A stretch of DNA of 64,000 bases from Pseudomonas sp. MYb118 (GTDB lineage: Bacteria; Pseudomonadota; Gammaproteobacteria; Pseudomonadales; Pseudomonadaceae). Position numbers and translations under genes: made by a program. Location: NCBI RefSeq assembly GCF_040947875.1, contig NZ_JBFRXN010000002.1, forward strand, positions 434,001 to 498,000. The letters run 5' to 3'. The notes under the pieces are model-generated. The model saw only the letters and a program-made list of their open reading frames with translations, did no database searches and was not told the origin of the DNA. Below, piece after piece: positions 6,874 through 15,744 of this stretch; position 1 is the stretch's first letter, and the number at the start of each line of letters is the position of its first letter.

Positions 6874-8925
6874 TTGAAGCTGGAACTCAAGAACAGCTTG
6901 TCGGTGAAGTTGCTCCGGGTCGTGCTCCTGTCGGCATTGATCGTCGGCGTGGTCTTGAGCTGCGCGCAGATCGTTTTCGATGCCTATAAAACACACCAGG
7001 CCGTGGCCAACGATGCCCAGCGCATCCTCGACATGTTTCGCGATCCCTCGACCCAGGCCGTCTACAGCCTGGACCGGGAGATGGGCATGCAGGTTATCGA
7101 AGGCCTTTTTCAGGATGATGCGGTGCGCCAGGCGTCCATCGGTCATCCCAATGAAGCCATGCTCGCGCAAAAGTCCCGCGACTTGCAGGTATCGAGCAGC
7201 CGCTGGCTGACCGACCTTATCCTCGGCCAGGAACGCACCTTCACCACTCAACTGGTCGGCCGCGGTCCCTACAGCGAGTACTACGGCGACCTGAGCATCA
7301 CCCTCGACACCGCCACCTACGGCCAGGGCTTTATCGTCAGTTCGGTGATCATCTTCATTTCCGGCGTGCTGCGCGCCCTGGCCATGGGCCTGGTGCTGTA
7401 CCTGGTCTATCACTGGCTGCTGACCAAACCGCTGTCGCGGATCATCGAGCACCTGACCGAAATCAACCCCGACCGTCCCAGCGAGCACAAAATCCCGCAG
7501 CTCAAGGGCCACGAAAAAAACGAACTGGGGATCTGGATCAACACCGCCAACCAGTTGCTCGAGTCCATCGAGCGCAACACGCACCTGCGCCATGAGGCGG
7601 AAAACAGCCTGCTGCGCATGGCCCAGTACGACTTCCTCACCGGCCTGCCCAACCGCCAGCAATTGCAGACGCAACTGGACAAGATCCTGGTCGACGCCGG
7701 CAAGTTGCAGCGTCGGGTCGCGGTGCTGTGTGTAGGCCTGGATGACTTCAAGGGCATCAACGAACAGTTCAGCTACCAGACCGGCGACCAGTTGCTGCTG
7801 GCCCTGGCCGACCGCCTGCGCGGTCACAGCGGACGTCTGGGTGCCCTCGCCCGCCTGGGCGGCGACCAGTTCGCCCTGGTCCAGGCCGATATCGAACAAC
7901 CCTACGAAGCGGCGGAACTGGCGCAGAGCATCCTCGACGACCTGGAAGCGCCCTTCGCCCTCGATCACCAGGAAATTCGCCTGCGGGCTACCATCGGCAT
8001 CACCCTGTTCCCCGAAGACGGCGACAGCACCGAGAAGCTGCTGCAAAAGGCCGAGCAGACCATGACCCTGGCCAAGACCCGCTCGCGCAACCGCTACCAG
8101 TTCTACATCGCCAGCGTCGACACCGAGATGCGCCGCCGTCGCGAGCTGGAAAAAGACCTGCGCGACGCCCTGACCCGGGATCAGTTCTACCTCGTCTACC
8201 AACCGCAGATCAGCTACCGCGACCAGCGCGTGGTGGGGGTAGAGGCGCTGATTCGCTGGCAGCACCCCGAGCACGGGCTGGTGCCGCCGGACCTGTTCAT
8301 CCCGCTGGCCGAACAGAACGGCACCATCATCGCCATCGGCGAATGGGTGCTGGACCAGTCGTGTAAACAACTGCGCGACTGGCACGACCAGGGCTTCACC
8401 GAACTGCGCATGGCGGTCAACCTGTCGACCGTGCAACTGCACCACGCCGAGCTGCCGCGGGTGGTCAACAACCTGTTGCAGATGTACCGCCTTCCACCGC
8501 GCAGCCTGGAACTGGAAGTCACCGAAACCGGCCTGATGGAAGACATCAGCACCGCCGCCCAGCACCTGCTGAGCCTGCGCCGCTCCGGCGCGCTGATCGC
8601 CATCGACGACTTCGGTACCGGCTATTCCTCGTTGAGTTACTTGAAGAGCCTGCCGCTGGACAAGATCAAGATCGACAAGAGCTTCGTGCAGGACCTGCTC
8701 GACGACGATGACGACGCCACCATCGTTCGCGCCATCATCCAGCTGGGCAAGAGCCTGGGCATGCAGGTGATCGCCGAGGGTGTGGAAACCGCCGAGCAGG
8801 AGGCTTACATCATTTCCGAAGGCTGCCATGAAGGCCAGGGCTACTTCTACAGCAAACCCCTGCCGGCACGGGAACTGGGCGCCTACATGAAGCAGGCCCA
8901 ACGCAGTAACGCGGCGATCCTCTGA
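6874..8925 (+). CDS. bifA: c-di-GMP phosphodiesterase BifA
   Basis: A 683-residue inner-membrane GGDEF-EAL protein. Two membrane helices (about 10-32 and 150-175) bracket a periplasmic sensor region, followed by a HAMP-like linker. The GGDEF domain is degenerate (GGDQF, residues 329-333), so cyclase activity is not expected. The EAL domain is intact: EAL at 457-459, NLS, the DDFGTGYSS loop and EGVE. BifA of P. aeruginosa (PA4367) has the same GGDQF/EAL pair, size and position beside sodB, and hydrolyses c-di-GMP to favour swarming over biofilm. The start is TTG at 6874 with AAGGA eight bases upstream; the nearby ATG at 6866 is out of frame and stops at once. Confidence 0.93.
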   Translation: MKLELKNSLSVKLLRVVLLSALIVGVVLSCAQIVFDAYKTHQAVANDAQRILDMFRDPSTQAVYSLDREMGMQVIEGLFQDDAVRQASIGHPNEAMLAQKSRDLQVSSSRWLTDLILGQERTFTTQLVGRGPYSEYYGDLSITLDTATYGQGFIVSSVIIFISGVLRALAMGLVLYLVYHWLLTKPLSRIIEHLTEINPDRPSEHKIPQLKGHEKNELGIWINTANQLLESIERNTHLRHEAENSLLRMAQYDFLTGLPNRQQLQTQLDKILVDAGKLQRRVAVLCVGLDDFKGINEQFSYQTGDQLLLALADRLRGHSGRLGALARLGGDQFALVQADIEQPYEAAELAQSILDDLEAPFALDHQEIRLRATIGITLFPEDGDSTEKLLQKAEQTMTLAKTRSRNRYQFYIASVDTEMRRRRELEKDLRDALTRDQFYLVYQPQISYRDQRVVGVEALIRWQHPEHGLVPPDLFIPLAEQNGTIIAIGEWVLDQSCKQLRDWHDQGFTELRMAVNLSTVQLHHAELPRVVNNLLQMYRLPPRSLELEVTETGLMEDISTAAQHLLSLRRSGALIAIDDFGTGYSSLSYLKSLPLDKIKIDKSFVQDLLDDDDDATIVRAIIQLGKSLGMQVIAEGVETAEQEAYIISEGCHEGQGYFYSKPLPARELGAYMKQAQRSNAAIL

Positions 8926-8933
8926 TCCCCCCA

Positions 8934-9030
8934 CCCCTGTAGGAGCGAGCTTGCTCGCGATAGCGATCTGCCAGGCACACCACCGGCAACTGACCCATCG
9001 CGATCGCGAGCAAGCTCGCTCCTACAGGGG
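8934..9030. repeat. REPIN
   Basis: Inverted REP pair, CCCCTGTAGGAGCGAGCTTG at the left and CAAGCTCGCTCCTACAGGGG at the right, around a short spacer. Confidence 0.88.
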
Positions 9031-9076
9031 AGCAAGTCTCTTCCGAACAGGAAATATTTCCAGCCACAACCCTTTA

Positions 9077-9105
9077 CACATAATGCGAAAGATTTGCATT
9101 ATGTG
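9077..9105 (+). promoter_or_regulatory. palindromic operator, Fur-box-like, before the imelysin operon
   Basis: A perfect inverted repeat CACATAATGC-N9-GCATTATGTG. The inner 19 bp at 9082-9100 (AATGCGAAAGATTTGCATT) matches the Fur 7-1-7 consensus TGATAATnATTATCA at 10 of 14 positions. It sits 56 bp before the first start codon. The downstream imelysin genes belong to families linked to iron uptake, which fits control by Fur. Another palindrome-binding repressor is possible. Confidence 0.55.
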
Positions 9106-9160
9106 GCAGTTTTGCGCGCCGAGTGCGCGACTCCACCCCTCTCGAAGCAGGATGTTCGCC

Positions 9161-10507
9161 ATGATTCGTATGCCTCTGGCTACCGCCAGTCTGTTGGCCA
9201 TCGCTATTTCCCTCGCCGGTTGCGGCGAAGGCAAAGACAAAGAAAAAGCCGCCGCCCCTGCGCCGGCCGCCAGCACCGCTGCCGCTCCAGCCGCCGCGCC
9301 TGCCGCTGCCGGTAAAGTCGACGAAGCCGCGGCCAAGGCCGTTGTCGCTCACTACGCCGACATCGTCTACGCCGTCTACAGCGATGCCGAATCCACTGCG
9401 AAAACCCTGCAGACCGCGATCGACGCCTTCCTCGCCAAGCCGAATGCCGACACCCTGAAAGCCGCCAAGGCTGCCTGGGTCGCGTCCCGCGTTCCTTACC
9501 TGCAGAGCGAAGCGTTCCGTTTCGGCAACACCATCATCGACGACTGGGAAGGTCAGGTGAACGCCTGGCCACTGGACGAAGGCCTGATCGACTACGTCGA
9601 CAAATCCTACGAACACGCATTGGGTAACCCGGGCGCCACGGCCAACATCATCGCCAACACCGAGATCCAGGTCGGCGAAGACAAGATCGACGTCAAGGAA
9701 ATCACTCCGGAAAAACTCGCCAGCCTCAACGAGCTGGGCGGTTCGGAAGCCAACGTCGCCACCGGCTACCATGCCATCGAATTCCTGCTCTGGGGCCAGG
9801 ACCTGAACGGCACCGGCCCTGGCGCCGGCAACCGTCCGGCTTCGGACTACCTGGAAGGCACCGGCGCCACTGGCGGCCACAACGATCGTCGTCGCGCCTA
9901 CCTCAAGGCCGTGACCCAACTGCTGGTCAGCGACCTGGAAGAAATGGTCGGTAACTGGAAGCCGAACGTGGCCGACAACTACCGCGCCACCCTGGAAGCG
10001 GAACCAGGCGACATCGGCCTGCGCAAAATGCTGTTCGGCATGGGCAGCCTGTCCCTGGGCGAACTGGCGGGCGAGCGCATGAAGGTTTCCCTGGAAGCCA
10101 ACTCCCCTGAAGACGAACACGACTGCTTCAGCGACAACACCCACTACTCGCAGTTCTACGATGCCAAAGGCATCCGTAACGTGTACCTGGGCGAATACAC
10201 CCGCGTCGACGGCACCAAAATGACCGGCGCCAGCCTGTCGTCCCTGGTGGCCAAGGCCGACCCGGCCGCCGACACCGCGTTGAAAGCGGACCTGGAAGCC
10301 ACCGAAGCGAAGATGCAGGTCATCGTCGATCACGCCCTCAAGGGTGAGCACTACGACCAGCTGATCGCCGCGGGCAACACCGCAGGTAACCAGATCGTGC
10401 GAGACGCCATCGCCTCCCTGGTCAAGCAGACCGGTTCGATCGAAGCCGCCGCTGGCAAGCTGGGCATCACCGACCTGAACCCGGACAACGCTGATCACGA
10501 GTTCTGA
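9161..10507 (+). CDS. icmP: imelysin-family (peptidase M75-like) lipoprotein, IcmP-like
   Basis: A 448-residue lipoprotein. The signal sequence ends in a lipobox (SLAGC), followed by an Ala/Pro-rich linker. The imelysin domain carries the family GxHxxE motif as GYHAIE with His204 and Glu207. P. aeruginosa PA4370 (IcmP, described as an insulin-cleaving outer-membrane protein) is the same size and position. Structural work on imelysins instead points to iron or heme binding without protease activity, so the role is uncertain; an iron-related function is favoured. The ATG at 9161 has AGG nine bases upstream. It is followed by a terminator, so the next genes may have their own promoter. Confidence 0.85.
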   Translation: MIRMPLATASLLAIAISLAGCGEGKDKEKAAAPAPAASTAAAPAAAPAAAGKVDEAAAKAVVAHYADIVYAVYSDAESTAKTLQTAIDAFLAKPNADTLKAAKAAWVASRVPYLQSEAFRFGNTIIDDWEGQVNAWPLDEGLIDYVDKSYEHALGNPGATANIIANTEIQVGEDKIDVKEITPEKLASLNELGGSEANVATGYHAIEFLLWGQDLNGTGPGAGNRPASDYLEGTGATGGHNDRRRAYLKAVTQLLVSDLEEMVGNWKPNVADNYRATLEAEPGDIGLRKMLFGMGSLSLGELAGERMKVSLEANSPEDEHDCFSDNTHYSQFYDAKGIRNVYLGEYTRVDGTKMTGASLSSLVAKADPAADTALKADLEATEAKMQVIVDHALKGEHYDQLIAAGNTAGNQIVRDAIASLVKQTGSIEAAAGKLGITDLNPDNADHEF

Positions 10508-10524
10508 TCAACGCTCGTTGCCTG

Positions 10525-10555
10525 AAAAAAGCCCCGACTCGTCGGGGCTTTTTTA
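10525..10555 (+). terminator. rho-independent terminator after icmP
   Basis: Stem AGCCCCGAC/GTCGGGGCT with a short loop, flanked by six A and six T. Confidence 0.92.
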
Positions 10556-10590
10556 TACCTCCCACTTCGCGCTTCCCTCTTCCCTCTTCC

Positions 10591-10707
10591 CTGTAGGAGC
10601 GAGCTTGCTCGCGATGGACGCAAGAACACCGCGGGGCATCAGGTAACCAGCGTCATCGTTAACGACCATCGCGACGGTTCGACGCCTCGACAAGCTCGCT
10701 CCTACAG
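10591..10707. repeat. REPIN with an enlarged right hairpin
   Basis: The left REP is standard (CTGTAGGAGCGAGCTTGCTC). The spacer has TCATCGTTAACGACC. The right REP is the long variant CGCGACGGTTCGACGCCTCG then ACAAGCTCGCTCC. The 312-bp gap between genes holds only this, the terminator and upstream sequence of the di-heme gene. Confidence 0.82.
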
Positions 10708-10820
10708 AGGCGGGGTGAGGGGGGGTGCTGTGGATCAATCAAACGATAATTCCTCTTATTCAAACTCCCCCGCCCTGTTAGACTTTGCGCCCTTGTTTTG
10801 CTCGTCTTGCAGGATGTCTG

Positions 10821-12248
10821 ATGCCCCCGCTGCCTCTTCGCTTGTCCGCACTGGTTCTGGCCCTGGGCCTGAGTGCCTGCGATGACGCCCCGCGTTTCAC
10901 CAAGGCCGAACCCGGCGAAGCCCGCTCCGGCGGCAAGACGACCGTGCGCAAGACCGATCAGAACGCCTTTTCCCTGCCTTCCGCCAACCTGCCACCGTCA
11001 CGGCGCGTGGACTTCAGCGTCGGCAACAGTTTTTTCCGCAATCCCTGGGTGATCGCCCCGTCGACCACCACCGCCCGTGACGGCCTGGGCCCGTTGTTCA
11101 ACACCAACGCCTGCCAGAACTGCCACATCAAGGACGGTCGCGGCCATCCGCCCGAGCCCGATGCCAACAATGCCGTGTCGATGCTGGTGCGCCTGTCGAT
11201 CCCCGATGCACCGGCGTATGCGCAGGTCATCGAACGCCTGGGCGTGGTGCCGGAGCCAGTCTACGGCGGGCAATTCCAGGACATGGCCATCCCCGGCGTG
11301 GTGCCGGAAGGCAAGGTGCGAGTCGACTACACGCCCGTGATGGTGCGCTTCAAGGACGGCACCGAAGTCGAGTTGCGCAAGCCGAGCCTGAACATCACGC
11401 AACTGGGCTACGGCCCGATGCACCCCGACACGCGTTTTTCCGCGCGGGTGGCGCCGCCGATGATCGGCCTGGGCCTGCTCGAAGCCATTCCCGAAGAGGC
11501 GATCCTGGCCAATGCCCAGGCGCAGGCCAAGGAAAACAAGGGCATCGCCGGCCGGCCGAACCAGGTCTGGGACGACGCCCTGCAAAAGACCGTCCTCGGC
11601 CGATTTGGCTGGAAAGCCGGGCAACCGAACCTCAATCAACAAAACGTTCACGCGTTTTCTGGTGATATGGGCCTCACGACCAGCCTGAGACCCATTGATG
11701 ACTGCACCGACACGCAAACCGCCTGCAAACAGGCGCCGAACGGCAATGGCGCCGACGGCGAACCGGAAGTCAGCGACAACATCCTGCGCCTGGTGCTGTT
11801 CTACAGCCGCAACCTCGCCGTACCGGCGCGCCGCGATGTCGGCGCACCTGACGTACTGGCCGGCAAGAACCTGTTCTTCCAGGCCGGTTGCCAGTCGTGC
11901 CACACCCCCCAATACACCACCGCCGCCAACGCCGCCGAACCTGAACTGGCCAATCAAGTGATTCGCCCCTACAGCGATCTGCTGCTGCATGACATGGGCG
12001 ACGGCCTGGCCGACAACCGCACTGAATTCAAGGCCGGTGGCCGCGACTGGCGCACGCCGCCGTTGTGGGGCATCGGCCTGACCCAGGCGGTCAGTGGCCA
12101 CACCCAGTTCCTGCATGACGGCCGCGCCCGCAACCTGCTCGAAGCCGTGCTCTGGCATGGCGGCGAAGCACAGGCGGCGCAGCAACAGGTGTTGTCTTTT
12201 AACGCCGAGCAGCGCAGCGCGTTGCTGGCCTTTTTGAATTCTCTTTAA
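10821..12248 (+). CDS. di-heme oxidoreductase-like lipoprotein (DUF1111 family)
   Basis: A 475-residue lipoprotein with lipobox LSAC near residues 16-19. Two c-type heme sites are seen: CQNCH at 98-102 and CQSCH at 357-361. A conserved WRTPPLWGIGLT block and a His-containing segment (GHTQFLHDGRA) near the C-terminus are typical of the DUF1111 'di-heme/thiol oxidoreductase' family, distantly related to MauG-type peroxidases. It acts in the periplasm or at the outer membrane; its redox partner is unknown. ATG 10821 has AGG seven bases upstream. It is 21 bases before the second imelysin gene, in the order of PA4371-PA4373, suggesting a joint role in iron handling. Confidence 0.85.
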   Translation: MPPLPLRLSALVLALGLSACDDAPRFTKAEPGEARSGGKTTVRKTDQNAFSLPSANLPPSRRVDFSVGNSFFRNPWVIAPSTTTARDGLGPLFNTNACQNCHIKDGRGHPPEPDANNAVSMLVRLSIPDAPAYAQVIERLGVVPEPVYGGQFQDMAIPGVVPEGKVRVDYTPVMVRFKDGTEVELRKPSLNITQLGYGPMHPDTRFSARVAPPMIGLGLLEAIPEEAILANAQAQAKENKGIAGRPNQVWDDALQKTVLGRFGWKAGQPNLNQQNVHAFSGDMGLTTSLRPIDDCTDTQTACKQAPNGNGADGEPEVSDNILRLVLFYSRNLAVPARRDVGAPDVLAGKNLFFQAGCQSCHTPQYTTAANAAEPELANQVIRPYSDLLLHDMGDGLADNRTEFKAGGRDWRTPPLWGIGLTQAVSGHTQFLHDGRARNLLEAVLWHGGEAQAAQQQVLSFNAEQRSALLAFLNSL

Positions 12249-12269
12249 ATCCAGAATAGGGAGCCCGAC

Positions 12270-13334
12270 ATGTTCCGCCCCAAATTGCTGTTCACCAGCC
12301 TTGCCGCTATCGCCCTCGGCGCCTGCTCCCCCCAGGACCCGCAAGCCGTCACCTCGGCGGCCATCGCCAAGTCGGTGATCCTGCCGACCTACACCCGTTG
12401 GGTCGAGGCTGATCGCCAGTTGGCCGTGAGCGCCCTGGCCTACTGCGAAGGCAAGGAAAACCTGGACACCGCCCGTGCCGATTTCCTCCATGCGCAAAAA
12501 GCCTGGGCTGAGCTGCAACCGCTGCTGATCGGCCCGCTGGCCGAGGGCAATCGCTCCTGGCAGGTGCAGTTCTGGCCGGACAAGAAAAACCTCGTCGGCC
12601 GTCAGGTCGAGCAACTGGTCACTGCACAACCGCAGATCGACGCAGCAGCCCTGGCCAAGTCCAGCGTGGTGGTGCAAGGCCTGTCCGCCTACGAATACAT
12701 CCTCTTCGACAGCAAGCCCGACGTGGCCAGCGCCGAACAGAAAGCCAAGTACTGCCCGCTGCTGGTCGCCATCGGCGAGCGCCAGAAGCAACTGGCTGAA
12801 GAGATCCTCAAGGGCTGGAACAACACCGACGGCATGCTCGCGCAGATGAGCAAATTCCCGAACCAGCGCTACGCCGATTCCCACGAAGCCATCGCTGATC
12901 TTTTGCGCGTACAAGTGACCGCCCTCGACACCCTGAAGAAAAAACTCGGCACTCCGATGGGCCGCCAGACCAAGGGCGTGCCGCAGCCGTTCCAGGCCGA
13001 TGCCTGGCGCAGCAAATCGTCGCTGACCGGCCTGGAAGCCAGCCTCGCCGCCGCCAAGACCGTCTGGGAAGGCGTCGACAACAAAGGCCTGCGCGGCCTG
13101 CTGCCGAGCGAACAGAAACCCCTGGCCGACAAGATTGATGCCGCGTACGCAGCCTCGCTGAAGCTGTTCGCCAGCAACCAGCGCTCGCTCACCGAAATGC
13201 TCGAAGACGACGCCGGCCGCCAGCAACTCAACGATCTCTACGACAGCCTCAACGTCGTCCATCGCCTGCACGAAGGCGAACTGGCCAAGGCGCTGGGCAT
13301 CCAACTGGGCTTCAATGCCAACGACGGTGACTGA
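12270..13334 (+). CDS. second imelysin-family lipoprotein
   Basis: A 354-residue lipoprotein (lipobox LGAC near residue 19) of the imelysin fold, smaller than the upstream IcmP-like protein. Where the family has GxHxxE, this protein has GLSAYE: Ser139 replaces the histidine while Glu142 is kept. It therefore probably differs in metal binding from its neighbour. GGGAG lies before the ATG. Its stop overlaps the next start (TGATG), so translation is coupled to the DUF1513 gene. It corresponds to P. aeruginosa PA4372. Confidence 0.85.
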   Translation: MFRPKLLFTSLAAIALGACSPQDPQAVTSAAIAKSVILPTYTRWVEADRQLAVSALAYCEGKENLDTARADFLHAQKAWAELQPLLIGPLAEGNRSWQVQFWPDKKNLVGRQVEQLVTAQPQIDAAALAKSSVVVQGLSAYEYILFDSKPDVASAEQKAKYCPLLVAIGERQKQLAEEILKGWNNTDGMLAQMSKFPNQRYADSHEAIADLLRVQVTALDTLKKKLGTPMGRQTKGVPQPFQADAWRSKSSLTGLEASLAAAKTVWEGVDNKGLRGLLPSEQKPLADKIDAAYAASLKLFASNQRSLTEMLEDDAGRQQLNDLYDSLNVVHRLHEGELAKALGIQLGFNANDGD

Positions 13335-14449
13335 TGAGGGCGAGTGCCATGCTGCGACGACAGGCTCTGACGTTAGGTAGTTTGCTGCTGGGAGCAGTGA
13401 CACTGGGCGGCTGGAAGCTGTTCAAGCAAAAGGACCAGAGCCCGTTGCTGCTGTCGGCGCGGGACGATGGCGATGGCAAGCATTACGCCGTCGGTTATCG
13501 GCTGGACGGCACCCGGGTGTTCGCCACCCAGGTCGGCCAGCGCTGCCACGACATCATCAATCACCCGACGTTGCCGATCGCCCTGTTCGTCGCACGGCGC
13601 CCCGGTACTGAAAGCTACCTGGTCGATTTGCGCGACGGTACGTTGTTGCAGACCGTGGTGTCGCAGCCGAACCGGCATTTCTATGGGCACGCGGTGATCC
13701 ATCAAAGCGGCGACTGGCTGTACGCCACCGAGAACGACACCTCCGACCCGGGTCGTGGCCTGCTCGGGGTGTACAAGTTCGAAGGCGAGCGCCTGGTGCA
13801 CAGCGGCGAGATTTCGACCCACGGCATCGGCCCGCATCAGGTGTCGTGGCTGCCCGATGGCGAAACCCTGGTGGTGGCCAACGGCGGCATTCGCACCGAG
13901 GCCGAAAGCCGGGTCGAGATGAACCTCGACGCCATGGAACCGAGCCTGGTGCTGATGCAACGCGACGGCACTCTGCTGAGCAAGGAAACCCTCGCACAAC
14001 AGATGAACAGCGTGCGGCACCTGGGGATTGCCAGCGACGGCACCATCGTCGCCGGCCAGCAGTTCATGGGCCCGTCCCACGAGTCCTCGGAGCTGTTGGC
14101 GATCAAGCGTCCCGGCCAACCGTTCGTGGCGTTCCCGGTGCCTGAGCACCAGTTGCAAGCCATGGGGCATTACACCGCCAGCGTCGCCGTACACAGCGAC
14201 TTACGCCTGGTGGCCTTGACCGCGCCCCGCGGCAACCGCTTTTTCATCTGGGACCTGGACAGCGGCGAAGTGCGCCTGGATGCGCCATTGCCAGACTGCG
14301 CCGGGGTCGGTGCGGTGGCCGACGGTTTTGTCGTGACCTCGGGCCAGGGTCGCTGCCGCTACTACGATTGTCGCCAGACAAACCTTGTAGCAAAACCGCT
14401 GGAATTGCCGGCGGGGCTCTGGGACAACCATCTTCACCTGATGGCGTGA
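13334..14449 (+). CDS. DUF1513 protein with Tat signal, probable beta-propeller
   Basis: A 371-residue protein. The N-terminus MLRRQALTLGSLLLG looks like a twin-arginine signal, so it is probably exported folded. The body has repeated strands such as VSWLPDGETLVVANGG and HLGIASDGTIVAGQQF, consistent with a seven-bladed propeller. Two starts are possible: ATG 13334, overlapping the previous stop, or ATG 13349, which has AGGG eight bases upstream and gives the better Tat signal. It is the last gene of the imelysin/di-heme operon (PA4373 equivalent). No enzymatic motif is recognised. Confidence 0.8.
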   Translation: MRASAMLRRQALTLGSLLLGAVTLGGWKLFKQKDQSPLLLSARDDGDGKHYAVGYRLDGTRVFATQVGQRCHDIINHPTLPIALFVARRPGTESYLVDLRDGTLLQTVVSQPNRHFYGHAVIHQSGDWLYATENDTSDPGRGLLGVYKFEGERLVHSGEISTHGIGPHQVSWLPDGETLVVANGGIRTEAESRVEMNLDAMEPSLVLMQRDGTLLSKETLAQQMNSVRHLGIASDGTIVAGQQFMGPSHESSELLAIKRPGQPFVAFPVPEHQLQAMGHYTASVAVHSDLRLVALTAPRGNRFFIWDLDSGEVRLDAPLPDCAGVGAVADGFVVTSGQGRCRYYDCRQTNLVAKPLELPAGLWDNHLHLMA

Positions 14450-14458
14450 CTCACCTGT

Positions 14459-14486
14459 AGCCACTGGCGCGCCTGCGCCGGTGGCT
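14459..14486 (+). terminator. stem-loop after the DUF1513 gene
   Basis: AGCCACTGGCGC/GCGCCGGTGGCT forms a strong stem ten bases after the stop. There is no T run, so it may stabilise the mRNA end or be a weak terminator. Confidence 0.5.
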
Positions 14487-14582
14487 GCGGGGGCTGCCGT
14501 GATTTCTATCAGGTGCAATCCCCTCCCCACTCGCGGTAATGTGCCGGTCTGTCTCGCCTGATTTATCCAAGGAACTGGAAAT

Positions 14583-15731
14583 ATGCTGCGTCGCCGCATG
14601 CTGATCATGTTGGGTGTTGTTCTGTTGATCGTGCTGATCCTGGCCGGCTACAAGGCCTGGTCCATCTACACGATGATCCAGGCCTTCTCCGCGCCGAAAC
14701 CACCGATCAGCGTCGCAGTGGCCACGGCCAGCGAACAGCCATGGCAGGCGCGCCTGCCCAGCGTCGGCACACTCAAGGCCCTGCAGGGCGTTGACCTGAG
14801 CCTGGAGACCGACGGCACCGTGATCGACTTGCAGTTCGAGTCCGGGCAGAAGGTCAAGGTCGGCCAGCCACTGCTGCGTCTGGACAGCAAGGTGGAAAGC
14901 GCCCTGCTCGAAACCGCCGAGGCCGACCTCGGGCTGGCCCAGCTCGACTACGGTCGCGGCAGCCAACTGGTGGGCAGCCAGGCGATTTCCAAAGGTGAAT
15001 TCGACCGCCTCTCGGCGGTACTGAAAAAGAGCAAGGCCACGGTCAACCAACTCAAGGCCGCCCTGGCCAAGAAGAGCATTGCCGCGCCGTTCACCGGCAC
15101 CATCGGCATTCGCCAGGTGGATGTCGGTGACTACCTGGCCAGCGGTACCGTGATCGCCACCCTGCAAGACCTCAGCAGCCTCTACGTCGACTTCTTCGTG
15201 CCCGAGCAGTCGGTGCCGAAGATCGCCCTCGGCCAGCCGGTGGAGATCCTCGTCGCGGCGTACCCCGCGCAGACGTTCCCCGGCCGGATCAGCGCGATCA
15301 ACCCGAAACTCGAGAACAGCACGCGCAACATGCAGGTTCGCGCGACCCTGGCCAACCCCGACGGCAAGCTGCTGCCGGGCATGTTCGCCAACCTGCAGGT
15401 GATGCTGCCCGATCCGCAGCCGCGCATCGTCGTACCGGAAAGCGCGGTGACCTACACGCTGTACGGCAATTCGCTGTACATCGTCGCGCAGAAGAAGAAC
15501 GAAAAAGGCGAGGTGGAAAAAGACGACAAGGGTAAGCCGATCCTGATCGCCGAACGGCGCTTCATCGAAACCGGCGAACGCCGCGAAGGCGCGGTGATGA
15601 TTACCAAAGGTGTGAACGACGGCGAAAAAGTGGTGACCGCCGGCCAGATCAAACTGGACAACGGCGCACACATTGCCATCAGCGACGACAAGACCCTAGG
15701 CGAGAAGAACAGCCCGCCGCGTGCGGACTGA
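14583..15731 (+). CDS. mexV: RND efflux periplasmic adaptor, MexV-like
   Basis: A 382-residue membrane-fusion protein. An N-terminal membrane anchor (about 8-30) is followed by a beta-barrel/lipoyl half-motif (VDLSLETDGTVIDLQFESGQKVKVGQPLLRLD), a helical hairpin and the second lipoyl half (IAAPFTGTIGIRQVDVGDYL). It joins the inner-membrane pump to an outer-membrane channel. AAGGAA precedes the ATG. Position after the imelysin operon matches PA4374 (MexV). No outer-membrane factor gene follows, so a channel encoded elsewhere (OprM-like) is needed. Confidence 0.88.
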   Translation: MLRRRMLIMLGVVLLIVLILAGYKAWSIYTMIQAFSAPKPPISVAVATASEQPWQARLPSVGTLKALQGVDLSLETDGTVIDLQFESGQKVKVGQPLLRLDSKVESALLETAEADLGLAQLDYGRGSQLVGSQAISKGEFDRLSAVLKKSKATVNQLKAALAKKSIAAPFTGTIGIRQVDVGDYLASGTVIATLQDLSSLYVDFFVPEQSVPKIALGQPVEILVAAYPAQTFPGRISAINPKLENSTRNMQVRATLANPDGKLLPGMFANLQVMLPDPQPRIVVPESAVTYTLYGNSLYIVAQKKNEKGEVEKDDKGKPILIAERRFIETGERREGAVMITKGVNDGEKVVTAGQIKLDNGAHIAISDDKTLGEKNSPPRAD

Positions 15732-15744
15732 TCAAGGAATCCCC

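Noticed and set aside
6739..8934. 731-codon open frame antisense to bifA
   Set aside because: Shadow of a GC-rich gene: no start signal or known fold, while bifA on the other strand has intact domain motifs.
10998..13403. 801-codon open frame antisense to the di-heme and imelysin genes
   Set aside because: It is opposite three genes with lipoboxes, heme motifs and coupled starts. Composition is as expected for an antisense frame.
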